This document shows, one piece after another, positions 10,861 through 23,400 of a DNA stretch of 64,000 nucleotides. The DNA is from Mytilus trossulus (taxonomy: Eukaryota; Mollusca; Bivalvia; Mytilida; Mytilidae): assembly GCF_036588685.1 (NCBI RefSeq), contig NC_086384.1, positions 49,927,973 to 49,991,972 on the forward strand, given 5' to 3'. Position 1 is the stretch's first letter; each line of letters begins with the position of its first letter. The translations under genes and the position numbers were made by a program. The notes under the pieces are model-generated. The model saw only the letters and a list, made by a program, of their open reading frames with translations. It searched no databases and was not told the DNA's origin.

Positions 10861-12215
10861 ACAGTTGTTTTCATAAGTGAACAAAAGGAATAATTCTGTT
10901 GTTGAATGTCTTCATCGGTGCCATGAATGCACGCTCATTTCATGTTCAGACACTTTCGTCTCTGCACTATACAGATTGATATGAATAAAATGAGGAATGG
11001 ATTATACGTAAGTTAGAAAGGAACCAAAATCAAAAACAAATATCAAAAAATGACATATAGGGAGCAATATATAGAGTTGCCATGTCTATTTTACTATCTC
11101 AACAACGCGGTGTTTGTGTGTATAGAAGTGTGGCAGAACTAACATAGGTTTGATAAAACAATATTTAAATTTGTACACCTATATGATAAAGAAAAAAACC
11201 ATTCAAAACATAAAATATTTGGTTTTTGCTTTCGCCGGGAACAAAGGGAAAATAATGTGAGCCACTCAAACAAAACTTCAGTTACTGTAATATCTTATGC
11301 GTAAAATATTTTTCTATTTTTTTAATCAGTAAATTATAATTTTCTTTGGTGCTATCACAAAAAGAAAAGAAAAGATAAGAAAATCTCACCACATCAAGAG
11401 ACAAAACCATGACCAACAAAAGACAGACAACAATAACACAACATAAGACTGAAAATTAACGATTGACCGACACGAATAAGATAAAAAGCCTGGTTGACTA
11501 CGTGAGATATAGAAGAGTGATTATATCGGTGTCATAGCATGGTGATGACAGAAACAGTATCACATCTACTACACAAGATAAGAGGTTTCTGCTCCACAGC
11601 TGGTGTTTCCAGATACGTCGGTGATCAATTCAAAATTAATATATCAGAAGTCCTCTATGACAGATATATTTCAAAACGATCAACTAGAGTAAATCTTTCA
11701 ATCTTTTTACTATATGAAGTAAATCACGCTTATTTACAAATTTTGAGTAATGTAATGTCTTCTGACCAGACAATGAATGATCCACATTTTTTATATTTAT
11801 GACTGGCCCAACATCTACAATGTTCTTCCCTGCCAAATTGTCGACTGTGGCATAATCAAATGAAACTATTAACCTAATTTGCCCTGACGTAAAACAGCAC
11901 AACGGGAGCCAGGTATTGCTCACATTTTAGTAGCATTTGCGAGTTTTTCTTTCAAATTTCTTAACAATCATCCCTATATTTAAGAAGGAAGCGCTTCTTG
12001 TAGTACATCATCTTTATTTTCCTGCTCGTGTCCTCATGGATATAAGATTTAATTTTGAAATGAAGGTTAATTTTCGAATGACTCTTAGCCAATCAAAATA
12101 ATGTATTATATTGAAACATACATGCAATGTACTCATGTGTATTGCCAATTTTTGAACGATATCAAAGAAACACAAAGACATAACTCAAAAAGATTTGATA
12201 ATGAAAAGATGAGCG
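10861..12215. other. non-coding; repeat fragment at 11340-11510
   Basis: No supported gene. Bases about 11395-11460 (AACAAAAGACAGACAACAAT and ACACAACATAAGACTGAA) resemble part of 19600-19720, a mussel repeat next to Penelope tails. Open frames at 11539-11802 and 11684-11923 overlap on opposite strands and show no family features. Confidence 0.45.
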
Positions 12216-12234
12216 AAGCTTTTGATTGTGTTAT

Positions 12235-14540
12235 ATTTGACAACTATTATTATAGATCAGACTGATATAGATGATGGTTATACTTGTAACTCCAGAGTCT
12301 CTGTGTTCTATTTGACAACTATTGTAATAGATCAGACTGATATAGATGCTGGTTATACTTGTAACTCCAGAGTCTCTGTGTTCTATTTGACAACTATTGT
12401 AATAGATCAGACTGATATAGATGATGGTTATACATGTAACTCCAGAGTCTCTGTGTTCTATTTGACAACTATTGTTATAGATCAGACTGATATAGATGAT
12501 GGTTATACTTGTAACTCCAGAGTCTCTGTGTTCTATTTGACAACTATTGTTATAGATAAGACTGATATAGATGATGGTTATACTTGTAACTCCAGAGTCT
12601 CTGTGTTCTATTTGACAACTATTGCTATAGATCAGACTGATATAGATGATGGTTATACTTGTAACTCCGGAGTCTCTGTGTTCTATTTGACAACTATTGT
12701 TATAGATCAGACTGATATAGATGATGGTTATACTTGTAACTCCAGAGTCTCTGTATTCTATTTGACAACTATTGTTATAGATCAGACTGATATAGATGAT
12801 GGTTATACATGTAACTCCGGAGTCTCTGTGTTCTATTTGACAACTATTGTAATAGATCAGACTGATATAGATGGTTATACATGTAACTCCAGAGTCTCTG
12901 TGTTCTATTTGACAACTATTGTTATAGACCAGACTGATATAGATGATGGTTATACTTGTAACTCCGGAGTCTCTGTGTTCTATTTGACAACTATTGTTAT
13001 AGATAAGACTGATATAGATGATGGTTATACTTGTAACTCCGGAGTCTCTGTGTTCTATTTGACAGCTATTGTTATAGATCAGACTGATATAGATGATGGT
13101 TATACTTGTAACTCCAGAGTCTCTGTGTTCTATTTGACAACTATTGCTATAGATCAGACTGATATAGATGATGGTTATACATGTAACTCCAGAGTCTCTG
13201 TGTTCTATTTGACAACTATTGTTATAGATCAGACTGATATAGATGATGGTTATACTTGTAACTACAGAGTCTCTGTGTTCTATTTGACAACTATTATTAT
13301 AGATCAGACTGATATAGATGATGGTTATACTTGTAACTCCAGAGTCTCTGTGTTCTATTTGACAACTATTGTTATAGATCAGACTGATATAGATGGTTAT
13401 ACATGTAACTCCTGAGTCTCTGTGTTCTATTTGACAACTATTATTATAGATCAGACTGATATAGATGATGGTTATACATGTAACTCCAGAGTCTCTGTGT
13501 TCTATTTGACAACTATTGTTATAGATCAGACTGATATAGATGGTTATACATGTAACTCCAGAGTCTCTGGGTTCTATTTGACAACTATTGTTATAGATCA
13601 GACTGATATAGATGATGGTTATACATGTAACTCCAGAGTCTCTGTGTTCTATTTGACAGCTATTGTTATAGATCAGACTGATATAGATGATGGTTATACT
13701 TGTAACTCCAGAGTCTCTGTGTTCTATTTGACAGCTATTGTTATAGATCAGACTGATATAGATGATGGTTATACTTGTAACTCCAGAGTCTCTGTGTTCT
13801 ATTTGACAACTATTATTATAGATCAGACTGATATAGATGATGGTTATACATGTAACTCCAGAGTCTCTGTGTTCTATTTGACAACTATTGTTATAGATCA
13901 GACTGATATAGATGGTTATACATGTAACTCCAGAGTCTCTGGGTTCTATTTGACAACTATTGTTATAGATCAGACTGATATAGATGATGGTTATACTTGT
14001 AACTCCGGAGTCTCTGTGTTCTATTTGACAACTATTGTTATAGATCAGACTGATATAGATGATGGTTATACTTGTAACTCCAGAGTCTCTGTGTTCTATT
14101 TGACAACTATTGTTATAGATCAGACTGATATAGATGATGGTTATACTTGTAACTCCGGAGTCTCTGTGTTCTATTTAACAACTATTGTTATAGATCAGAC
14201 TGATATAGATGATGGTTATACTTGTAACTCCAGAGTCTCTGTGTTCTATTTGACAACTATTGTTATAGATCAGACTGATACAGATGATGGTTATACATGT
14301 AACTCAAGAGTCTCTGTGTTCTATTTGACAACTATTGTTATAGATCAGACTGATATAGATGATGGTTATACTTGTAACTCCGGATTCTCTGTGTTCTATT
14401 TGACAACTATTGTTATAGATCAGACTGATACAGATGATGGTTATACTTGTAACTCCGGAGTCTCTGTGTTCTATTTGACAACTATTGTTATAGATCAGAC
14501 TGATATAGATGATGATCATTCTTGTAACTCTGGAGTCTCT
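12235..14540 (+). repeat. 75-bp minisatellite, ~31 units, open reading frame
   Basis: About 31 head-to-tail copies of a 75-bp unit; four are 72 bp (one Asp codon short). In the frame shared by 12222-13415 and 13422-14549 the unit reads around FYLTTIVIDQTDIDDGYTC plus N-S-R/G. The only break is a TGA at about 13413, where CCAGAG has become CCTGAG. There is no ATG at the start, and because 75 is a multiple of three any stop-free frame stays open; a minus-strand frame is also open. Variants recur in order (III unit, short unit, VSGFY unit), showing block duplications inside the array. The unit resembles the E-F strand region of an I-set Ig domain. Translation is not demonstrated; I treat it as a minisatellite. 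Confidence 0.9.
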
Positions 14541-14562
14541 AAAGATTGATTTAAGCTGTACT

Positions 14563-16037
14563 ACTGTAGTCGGTAATGATGATTTTTTTCAGTCCGTTTG
14601 CCGCATATCAAAAATAATTCATTCATTTCACCTAAGTCCATTTTCAGTGACAAAGAGGCTGTCAAATGTCTATCATCTCTTCAAGATAAGTATGTTGTTG
14701 TTCCTGCGGACAAAGCTTCAAATAATATTGTCTTTGTATGTAAATCGTATTACTACGAGTGCCTTATAAAAGAATTAGGAATTAATGAACACTCAGGTAA
14801 TCCCACATACAAAAACATATCATTTGACAAGGATGAGATTTTGGCGAATCATAAGTCCTTCATGGCTTCTATGAACATTGCATTGAACGACAAATCGGAG
14901 GACTTACCTTGTTTGTATTGGATACCTAAACTTCACAAAATTCCGTACAAACAACGGTACATTGCCGGCTCATCTGCTTGTTCTACTAAAGAATTGTCCA
15001 TTAGACTGACTAAAATTCTGTCCGCAGTTAAAGAGGGTCTTCAGATATACTGTGAAACTGTTTACTCTCGTAGTGGTATTAACCATATGTGGATTCTGAA
15101 AAACTCTAAAGAACTTCTTGATAATTTTAAATCTCAGTCTTTTTCTGAAATTAGTTCTATTAAAACTTTTGATTTTTCAACCTTGTATACAACCATTCCC
15201 CATGTGAAATTGAAAAACCGTCTAAAAGAAATAATCCACAATGCTTTTCATCATAAATATGGTAGCATACGCTATAAATTTATCACTTTGGGATACCATA
15301 AGGCATATTTTGTTAATAAGGAACAAAAGGGTAAAACATACTACACAGAGGAACAAGTGATCAGTATGCTGGAGTTTCTTATTGACAACATATTTGTTGA
15401 ATTTGGAGGTAGACTTTTTCAACAAATTGTCGGCATTCCTATGGGAACGAACTGTGCGCCTCTCCTTGCTGACCTCTTCTTATTTTCATATGAATCGGAG
15501 TTCCTTCAGACACTTGTCAAAAACAAGAAGATCAAAGAAGCCAGGTTATTTAATTTCACTTTCAGATATATTGATGATGTTCTTTCCATTAACAATCCGA
15601 ACTTTGCTGATTGGATTCCATTAATATACCCACCAGAACTAGAAATTAAAGAGACCACAGACACGGCTTCCTCCGCCTCATTTTTAGACTTATACCTCGA
15701 ATTTGACATACACAGTCATCTCAGTACCAGAATCTATGACAAACGAGACGATTTTAATTTTGAAATTATCAATTTCCCCCACCTTAGTAGTAATATACCA
15801 ACTTCACCTGCATATGGAATATACATTTCCCAATTTATTAGGTATTCAAGAGCTTGCAGCTCCTATCCAGACTTTGTAAAACGTCACCAGTGTCTGAGCA
15901 GAAAGTTGATGAACCAGGGGTATGTCAAAGAACGTCTCGTCCTTTTTCTAAAAAAGTTCATCGGAAGATACCCAGAACTTGTTGATAAATATTCCGTATC
16001 AACTTCACAAATAATACAAGATGGTCTTGAAGGATAG
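14563..16037 (+). mobile_element. Penelope-like element reverse transcriptase (copy 1)
   Basis: Open frame of about 479 residues ending at 16037, with no ATG at its left edge. Reverse-transcriptase motifs are in order: PADKASNNIVFV; LPCLYWIPKLHKIP; palm motif A FDFSTLYTTIP; motif B GIPMGTNCAPLLADLF; catalytic motif C YIDDVL; then SFLDLYLEFD and a thumb-like C-terminus (PAYGIYISQFIRYSRACSSY). This order and the YIDD box fit Penelope-like elements. No GIY-YIG endonuclease follows RYPELVDKY, so it is either an endonuclease-lacking type or truncated. TGATTTTTTTCAG just before the coding match looks like a 3' splice site, so the frame may be a second exon. A close copy lies at 39714-40497 (-). Confidence 0.88.
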
Positions 16038-16592
16038 ATTTTGCGTACTGAGTTTGTTATCATCTTAATAACGTATTATAGAATTCTTTTATAAGTCTTT
16101 TTTAGATAATCATTTGAAGTGACTCAGTGGTTATGTAAAACCACATACTTTGAACGGCAAAATTATTTCATTGATTGATATTCCTTTTACTTAAGGATCT
16201 TGAATACTATGAATGACAAAACTATTTTATTCAATAATACTACTTTTTCTGTTTATAGATATAGGAAGATGTGGTGTGAGTGCCAATGAGACAACTCTCC
16301 ATCCAAATAACAATTTAAAAATTAAACCATTATAGGTTAAAGTACGGCCTTCAACACGGAGCCTTGGCTCACACCGAACAACAAGCTATAAAGGGCCCCA
16401 AAATTACTAGTGTAAAACCATTCAAACGGGAAAACCAACGGTCTAATCTATATAAAAAAGTCAAAAAGTCTGTTTTTCATGATATACATTTGACGTGAAA
16501 CTGTACTTATGTATCCCGTCATACTTTGAACCACACCATTATTTTATTTATTATTATTACTTTTACTGTTAAGTCTGGTTTTTGGTTTATCT
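16038..16592 (+). mobile_element. Penelope 3' region with an interspersed repeat
   Basis: Downstream of the RT stop. Bases 16255-16470 are the GAGACAACTCTCCATCC family. From 16491 a unit starting TGACGTGAAACTG begins; it is one arm of a ~252-bp tandem duplication whose second arm is at 18945-19196, and it is interrupted by the element at 16593-18787. Confidence 0.55.
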
Positions 16593-17041
16593 GGCCACAG
16601 ACCACAATTAATTCCTCTATCAGTTCTTTATAACCTTTTGCATCATTAAAAAAATTGCACCATGCACTTTTGTCAAATTTTGTGTGTGTGTAATGTATTG
16701 TCCTAGTCCAAATATATATCCAAAATTCAGAAAGATTGAAGCAATCACTTTTACAAATTTAGCCAATACACATCCATACCCCTATTGACAAGTCAAGAGA
16801 TGTTCCGAAAACTGTAAATATCACCTTTTTGCACTTGACCTAATCACTCATTCCATATCAAAATCAGTTAAAATACAACCTCCAAACATTTATTTGACCT
16901 CTCTTCTTTCATTTCCACCCAAAAAGATTTAAGGAATGAGTGAGGAAAGGAAAGAAAAAAATTAAGAAAAATACACTCTAATTAAAAGGAACTATATTCG
17001 TGGACAACGAAAAGCTTGGTCATTAATTGTGGTCTTGGGCC
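16593..17041. repeat. terminal direct repeat, left copy
   Basis: 449 bp; pairs with 18337-18787 in the same orientation. Confidence 0.85.
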
Positions 17042-18336
17042 TATTAGGGGCCTAAAACTTGACCAATTCTAATAAAACTTGGCATGATTCAAGCTTAGTA
17101 TATTATAAAACAGGTTACAAAGTTTCAAAGCCATATGATACCAAATAAAAAAAATGTGGCATTTTTTATATCTGAATTTTAGGTGCTGAATTGTGGCGTT
17201 GAATTAGAACAATTAAAACTATCAAATTTGAGCTTCTAAAAACCAAAAGATACCAAAACTAACACTTTTTAATGTCTCTATGTATAAGTTAACATATATT
17301 TAAAGCAACAGAAAGCATACTTCATGTATCAGACTTATGAAAAATGGCCAGAAGTTAATTTTATATGAGCCTGTGCCAAAAAATAGAGGTTTTCAATTAG
17401 GGTGAGGCCTTATATCAAATGTAATATTTTTCACTTACCACAATTTTCTGAAGTTGTTAAGTTATCAAACAAACTTTAACAGGTTATAAATGTACTTTTG
17501 ATGGAAATATAAGTTTCAAATAGCATAACACATGTGGATAAAATGGTCTTTAGCAATGTTATGCTTAAAAAACAGATTGCCAGTTTAGGCCGTTCCCCAC
17601 ATTTGCATATTTAAAAGCATATAAATGATATGGGAGATGGAGATATACTTCTTTTTGCTAAAATCTGTGCTCAGATATGATAAAACATGGAGCCTGGATG
17701 TAACAAGACTGTCACTTTCAACTATATATGCAGACAGTATGGTCTGATGCAAAGTTTATTAACTTTACTGTTTAAAAACTGAATGAAATTTCAGCCTCAA
17801 AAGGCCAATATTTAAACCACTAGCTATCCAACAGAAGAAAGTAAAGGTAGTCTGTGAAACAGAAATGGTTAAGCAACCAGTAATAAGTCTTTTTGATGTA
17901 GGTTCAGTGCAATCTGTTTTGGAATACAACTTTTAAGTGCATAGAACTTCACATTTCACCTGCTGTGTATACTGACCGTTAGCCTTAGGCTATTAAAACA
18001 GCACATTTTGCACTCATTTTATGTTTTTATCTACTTTTTTTTGTGTTCAGAGTTCAAAAATAAGTTAAACAACTGAAATAAATACCACAAACACAAATAG
18101 ATATCAGAAAAAAACTGTCAGAAAGAAATTAAGCACGCTGTTTTTGAAAAAATTGTGAAAAAAGTGAAAAAGCTACATTTTAGGCATTTAACCTGAAAAG
18201 TGACTTTTTCACAAAATTTCTATCAAATGAAAGTGAAAATCATTTCTTCTCATATAGTTTGACAAATCAATACCAATAGATCATTCAGAAAAGATGCCGA
18301 AGTAAAAATTCAAAATTTGCTGAAATGCACCTCTTA

Positions 18337-18787
18337 GGCCACAGACCACAATTAATTCCTCTATCAGTTCTTTATAACCTTTTGCATCATTAAAAAAATT
18401 GCACCATGCACTTTTGTCAAATTTTTTGTGTGTGTAATGTATTGTCCTAGTCCAAATATATATCCAAAATTCAGAAAGATTGAAGCAATCACTTTTACAA
18501 ATTTAGCCAATACACATCCATACCCCTATTGACAAGTCAAGAGATGTTCCGAAAACTGTAAATATCACCTTTTTGCACTTGACCTAATCACTCATTCCAT
18601 ATCAAAATCAGTTAAAATACAACCTCCAAAAATTTATTTGACCTCTCTTCTTTCATTTCCACCCAAAGAGATTTAAGGAATGAGTGAGGAAAGGAAAGAA
18701 AAAAAATTAAGGAAAAATACACTCTAATTAAAAGGAACTATATTCGTGGACAACGAAAAGCTGGGTCATTAATTGTGGTCTTGGGCC
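18337..18787. repeat. terminal direct repeat, right copy
   Basis: 451 bp; nearly identical to 16593-17041, differing mainly by single bases and A-run length. The similarity implies recent origin. Confidence 0.85.
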
Positions 18788-19448
18788 ATCTACTTTACGT
18801 GAGTCTGTATTTATGTATGCCGACATACGACAAAATTATTTTTTATGTCTACCTGTGCGAATTTCAAACGCGCTATTTTACACCAGTAATGAAAACCTTC
18901 TATCATTTATGGGTAGACTTTACATAGATAAATTCAGCCGTATTTGACGTGAAACTGTTCTTATGTATCCCGTCATACTTTGAACCACACCATTATTTTA
19001 TTTATTATTATTACTTTTACTGTTACGTCTGTTTTTGTTATATCAACTTTAAGTAAGTCTTCATTTATGTATGCCGTTATACGACAAAATTATTTTTATG
19101 TCTACCTGTGCGAATTTCAAACGCGCATTTTTAAACCAGTAATGAAACCTTCTATCATTATGGGTAGACTTTACATAGATAAATTCAGCCGTATAAGAAA
19201 TTCATGCATCGTTGACAATTTAATGGAATTTGATGCGACTGTCATATAAGTGAGAGGTTTAGCTAGCTATAAAACCAGGTTCAATCCACCATTTTCTACA
19301 TTAGAAAATGCCTGTACCAAGTCAGGAATATGACAGTTGTTACCCATTCGTTTGATGTGTTTGGACTTTTGATTTTGCCTTTTGATTTTTGATTTTCCTT
19401 TTTGAATTTTCCTCGGAGTTCGGTATTTTTGTGTTTTTACTTTTTTCA
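18788..19448 (+). mobile_element. Penelope 3' UTR: end of tandem unit 1, unit 2, and tail
   Basis: Bases 18788-18944 complete the first ~252-bp unit and 18945-19196 is the second (shared TTTATGTATGCCG, ACAAAATTATTTTT, TGTGCGAATTTCAAACGCGC and CATAGATAAATTCAGCCGTA). The tail at 19255-19448 (CCAGGTTCAATCCACC, GCCTGTACCAAGTCAGGAAT) reappears reversed at 38250-38440, downstream of the minus-strand Penelope copy, so both copies share this 3' end. The 89-aa open frame at 18980-19249 is inside this UTR. Confidence 0.65.
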
Positions 19449-19874
19449 TAAGAATTATTGTAACATAGAGGCAAAAATTACTAAACTTTCGAAATCATAA
19501 TTCTAAAATAATATCAAGAAAAAAAAGACACATTTCAAGTAAAACATAAAAAAACAACATACTCACATACAAGAGGGACGAAAGATACCAAAGGGACAGT
19601 CAAACTCATAAATCTAAAACAAACTGACAACGCCAAGGCTAAAAATGAAAAAGACAAGCAGAAAAACAATAGTACACATGACACAACATAGAAAACTGAA
19701 GAATAAATAAAACAAACCCAACCAAAAACAAAACCAGGGGTGATCTCATGTGCTCCGGGAGGGTAAGCAGATCCTGCTCCACATGTGGCACCCGTCTTGT
19801 TGCTTATGTGATTACAAATCCGGTAAATAGTCTAATTCGGTAGGCCACATTCATGAAAGGGGAGGGGATTGTAG
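19449..19874 (-). mobile_element. 3' tail of a second Penelope-like family
   Basis: Contains GGGACGAAAGATACCAAAGG, then at 19735-19870 the segment shared in inverse orientation with 8860-9053. It lies directly downstream, on the minus strand, of the RT C-terminal fragment at 19875-20135. Confidence 0.55.
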
Positions 19875-20135
19875 TTACGACGTAAGGAACATATCCGATA
19901 TCATTTGTGAAACGGTTATTCCATAACGGGCAACCAACTCGTGATGGCGTCCGTAAAATTTACGAAGGGATGAGTTCAACTTCACCATTTGGAACTCTTG
20001 GTTTAATAGCTTCCTTGTGAGCAGTAACCCTCTATCAAGAAAATCATGATAGGAAATGCAAGCATGGGAATATCGTATCAATTGGGAGATATATACCCCG
20101 TATGAAGGTGCTGCTGGAATGTTGCTTCTTAGAAA
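19875..20135 (-). pseudogene. Penelope-like RT C-terminal fragment
   Basis: The minus strand reads NIPAAPSYGVYISQLIRYSH, then LLTRKLLNQEF, LRKFYGRHHELVARYG and VSQMI, which aligns with the thumb end of the RT at 14563-16037 (PTSPAYGIYISQFIRYSRAC; RKLMNQGY; KKFIGRYPELVDKY). It is a more distant family and lacks all catalytic motifs. The break on the 5' side (near 20135) abuts the repeat at 20140-20407. Confidence 0.75.
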
Positions 20136-20139
20136 CGTG

Positions 20140-20407
20140 ATTGATTTTAGGTGCTCCCGTAGTATTGCGATGATTAGTCTAAAAGTTGAAAAATTTGACT
20201 TTGATTTGAGTTTTGTGAGTGATTTTTTATTATCTATTTCATGATGTACTAGATATTTATAAATCAATTGATGATACTATAGGGATGCATTGTTATATGA
20301 AGTGGGGATTTACATTGGACACAACAGGGTTAAACTTCCTGTTATGAATGTAAACCTTTTGTTAAATAGTTTAACATTGTTGACAAAAGATATTTAGCAC
20401 AATGAAC
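20140..20407. repeat. repeat shared with 2540-2814
   Basis: Shares TAGGTGCTCCCGT, TATCTATTTCAT, GTGGGGATTTACATT, AAACTTCCTGTT and TTTAGCACAATGAAC with 2540-2814. Both copies stop at a TTAAGGT. Confidence 0.6.
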
Positions 20408-20411
20408 TTAA

Positions 20412-23400
20412 GGTGGCTGGGGGGTATAAAAATCTAATATAGGAATTGGCTAATTTTTTTAGTAAATGAACTTTATCATATGTTTGGTCAAAAAAAAAAT
20501 TAAAAAAATCGGTTCACCGTCTAGTTATTTTTTTTTAGGGTTCAAATTTCTATGGTTTTCATTCAAGATTACTATAGAAATGATAGGGAAATGAACGCAA
20601 AGCTACCTTTTTTGAGGAATTTCTAATGAAACCTAATATAAGATTTTTTAATGTTAGTATTTTTTTCGTTGCTTAAATATTTTTTTTACATAATAAAAAA
20701 TAAAATCAACAAGTCACCGTCTAGTTAAGACAAAAAATGTACATCATTAAAAATAGTTGTCATTTTTCAAAAAAGGGAGATAACTCTCTCTTTTACATGT
20801 TTTTCAAAGTTTGGAACTATATATATATATATGATACAACAGACCTGTTTATAGAAACTTGTTATACATTTTATACATGTAAGACCATATATTATATATA
20901 TATAACATTTTCAAACAATCGCAGATGTTTTGCATATTTGTTGCCATGGCAACCATAAGTAAAAAGGGAAAATCACTAATTTTTGGCCAATCTTTTAATG
21001 TTCAGTTCAAATTAAAGATCATACGATTTGAAAAATGAGCAGAAACTTATTCTTCAATAGAGATGTGTTTTTTTTAGGACCTGCATATATATATGGAGGT
21101 CGTAATTCCTAGGGGCGAATAGTTCTTAGTATGTCTGAAGTTCTCTTGCTAAATATCATTGGTTTCAGTGGATAATATTAGCATTTCGTTTGATTGTAAT
21201 GAAACTTGGACTGCTAAAAAGTAAATTCAGTTCTTATTTACTTATGAGGTTTTTAACAATCATGACTGGCTATAATGTCCTAGGATAGTCGGTCATAAGG
21301 CATTGACCATAGGAATTACGGGGATGGGGGAATGACAGTGATATCTTCAACACAGAGAAGTAATTTTCGCCTCAATAAAAGTTTCAAGACAGCTCCTAGC
21401 ACAGGATTTTGCAGCTAATTCTTGCTAAATATTGGGTCAGTATGTGATCCCTTTCCTCCATAATGCATACTATTTCAATAATAACACTATTTTCCTACTG
21501 GAGTAGCACAATATTCCTTACATACAACAAATATAGTTGATCTATAGCTATTGCTTAGTTTAAAAAATACAGCCGTAAACATGAAAAACACGACTATTAC
21601 CACTGAACGAGGGAAATCAGGTCAAGGTCAGATGACACCTGCCAAGTATCACATATACACTTTAGTCTTTCTATATACTAGACATATTGCTTGATATATA
21701 AACTGAGTATGGACTTGACTGATTCATGAAATGAGTTCAAGGTCAAGTAAAATCTGTCTGACCGGCATGTATACCTTGCAAGGTACACACATACCAAATA
21801 TTGATATTCTAATAATCATATCAAGTAGAGCAAATAAACATTACAAAAAAAATTAATAGAAAAAGGTTAAGTCACTCAACCATGAAAATGAGGTCAAGGA
21901 CTTTGGACATGTGACAGCCGGAAAATTCATAATATTAGACATCTATATACGACGTATAGAGCATTCAGGTCCTCCATCTTCTAAAATATTGAAGTCGTAG
22001 GCTAAAAAAAACCACCATCCACACTCTCTCAGAAAGATGACTTGCACTGATTATTCAGTTTTCTAGACCATAGCTCATCTACAAAAGACCACAGGGACCT
22101 CCACTATTTGTATTCTAATTTCGATAAAAAAATGATAGCAAGTATATAGATCTTGTAATACTTAACCTTCATGCAATGTACACTATTGCTATGGTTCAAC
22201 TGAAGCTGACCATCTGGAAGTTCTTAACTGGTCAGCCTGATCCAAAACAACTAATGAATTAAGTCAGGAGCCTGTTTTTAAGTGGTTGTCGTTCGTTGAT
22301 GTGTTACTCATTTGTATTTGTTCAATTTTGTACTTAAATAAGGCTGTTAGTTTTCTCATTCATCATTTCATGGCCATTTTTGAGCTGACCATGCAGAATG
22401 GTATTTGCTCATTGTTGAAGGACATATGCTGACCTATTGTTCAGTATGTATTTGTTTGTGGGCCAGCTGAAGGACGCCTTCGGGTGCGGGAATTTCTCGC
22501 TACATTGAAGACCTGTTGGTGACCTTCTGCTGTAGTTTTTTCTACGGTCAGGTTGTTGTGTCTTTGACACATTCCCCATTTTCATTCTCAATTTTAATGT
22601 AAATTTTTGTTTCATTTAGTCTTTAGTGAAGAGTTGTCTCATTGGTAATCATACCACATCTCTTTTTTTATAATCCTGTCATAGATGTTTTCTCCTTACT
22701 GTACATGACCCTCATTGACCAGCACAAGAAGTGTCTTGTAAAAAGCAGGAACTGCTCATCCTTCCAGAGCATCTAAGTACAACCCCTGTTTTAGTGATAT
22801 TCTTACTGTACCTTGCACTTTTATCTTTTTTGCTTGCCTTTTTTCCTTTGGTATGTGCTCTGCTATGTTTCTAAACGCATTTTGTGACACTTTGCTATTC
22901 ACAACTTTTAAGATAAATAGACAAACAAAATTAAATTATTCAGTTCTGCTGAAATAACACAATTGATGTCCAGTTATATCATGCACAAATAATAAATAAC
23001 AAACCACATTCCAATTTTAAAGTGAGGCCATATAAAAATATGTGTGTGTTTCGGATTTCTTAACCAATCTATGATGAACCCTTTCAAGCCTGAAAGTTCT
23101 CAGCATTTTGTAAAATTTGTTTTATTTTTCAAACAAACTAATATTAAAACTTTTCTGTTGAAACTTATATTTATGGAATCAAGACTGTGAAAAGGATTTA
23201 GAAATATTGTTCAAAAATAGATACAACCCTTTTTTTTACAAAGAAATAGGAAGCACACATATATTTTATTTCCCTTCTTTTATTTTCATTTTTGTTTATT
23301 CATAACAAAAGTGATGATATTTGTTATAATGATACATGGAATTCAAGATATCATCTAATCAGAAAGAACAACACACACAATATGTATATTAATATATATG

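Larger units (their letters stand above)
16593..18787. mobile_element. 2.2-kb non-coding element with 450-bp terminal direct repeats
   Basis: Two nearly identical direct repeats, 16593-17041 and 18337-18787 (about seven differences by eye), enclose about 1295 bp without any useful open frame. Each repeat begins GGCCACAGACCACAATTAAT and ends ATTAATTGTGGTCTTGGGCC, so each carries its own inverted ends. The whole is flanked by ATCT at 16589-16592 and 18788-18791. An uninterrupted copy of the target (19016-19060) shows the two flanks joined, supporting one insertion event. It resembles an LTR-bounded non-autonomous element, but the ends are GG...CC rather than TG...CA and the duplication is 4 bp. 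The superfamily is undecided. Confidence 0.7.

Noticed and set aside
12222..14549. Two long repetitive open frames (397 and 375 aa) as real protein genes
   Set aside because: There is no ATG at the start, the frame stays open because the unit is 75 bp, a minus-strand frame is open for the same reason, and a TGA splits it. Kept as a minisatellite with the Ig resemblance reported as a finding.
16593..18787. Ordinary LTR retrotransposon
   Set aside because: No gag/pol frames, no TG...CA ends and a 4-bp duplication. Left as an unclassified element with terminal direct repeats.
18980..19249. 89-aa frame with hydrophobic N-terminus
   Set aside because: Inside a Penelope 3'-UTR tandem unit; the partner unit does not preserve it.
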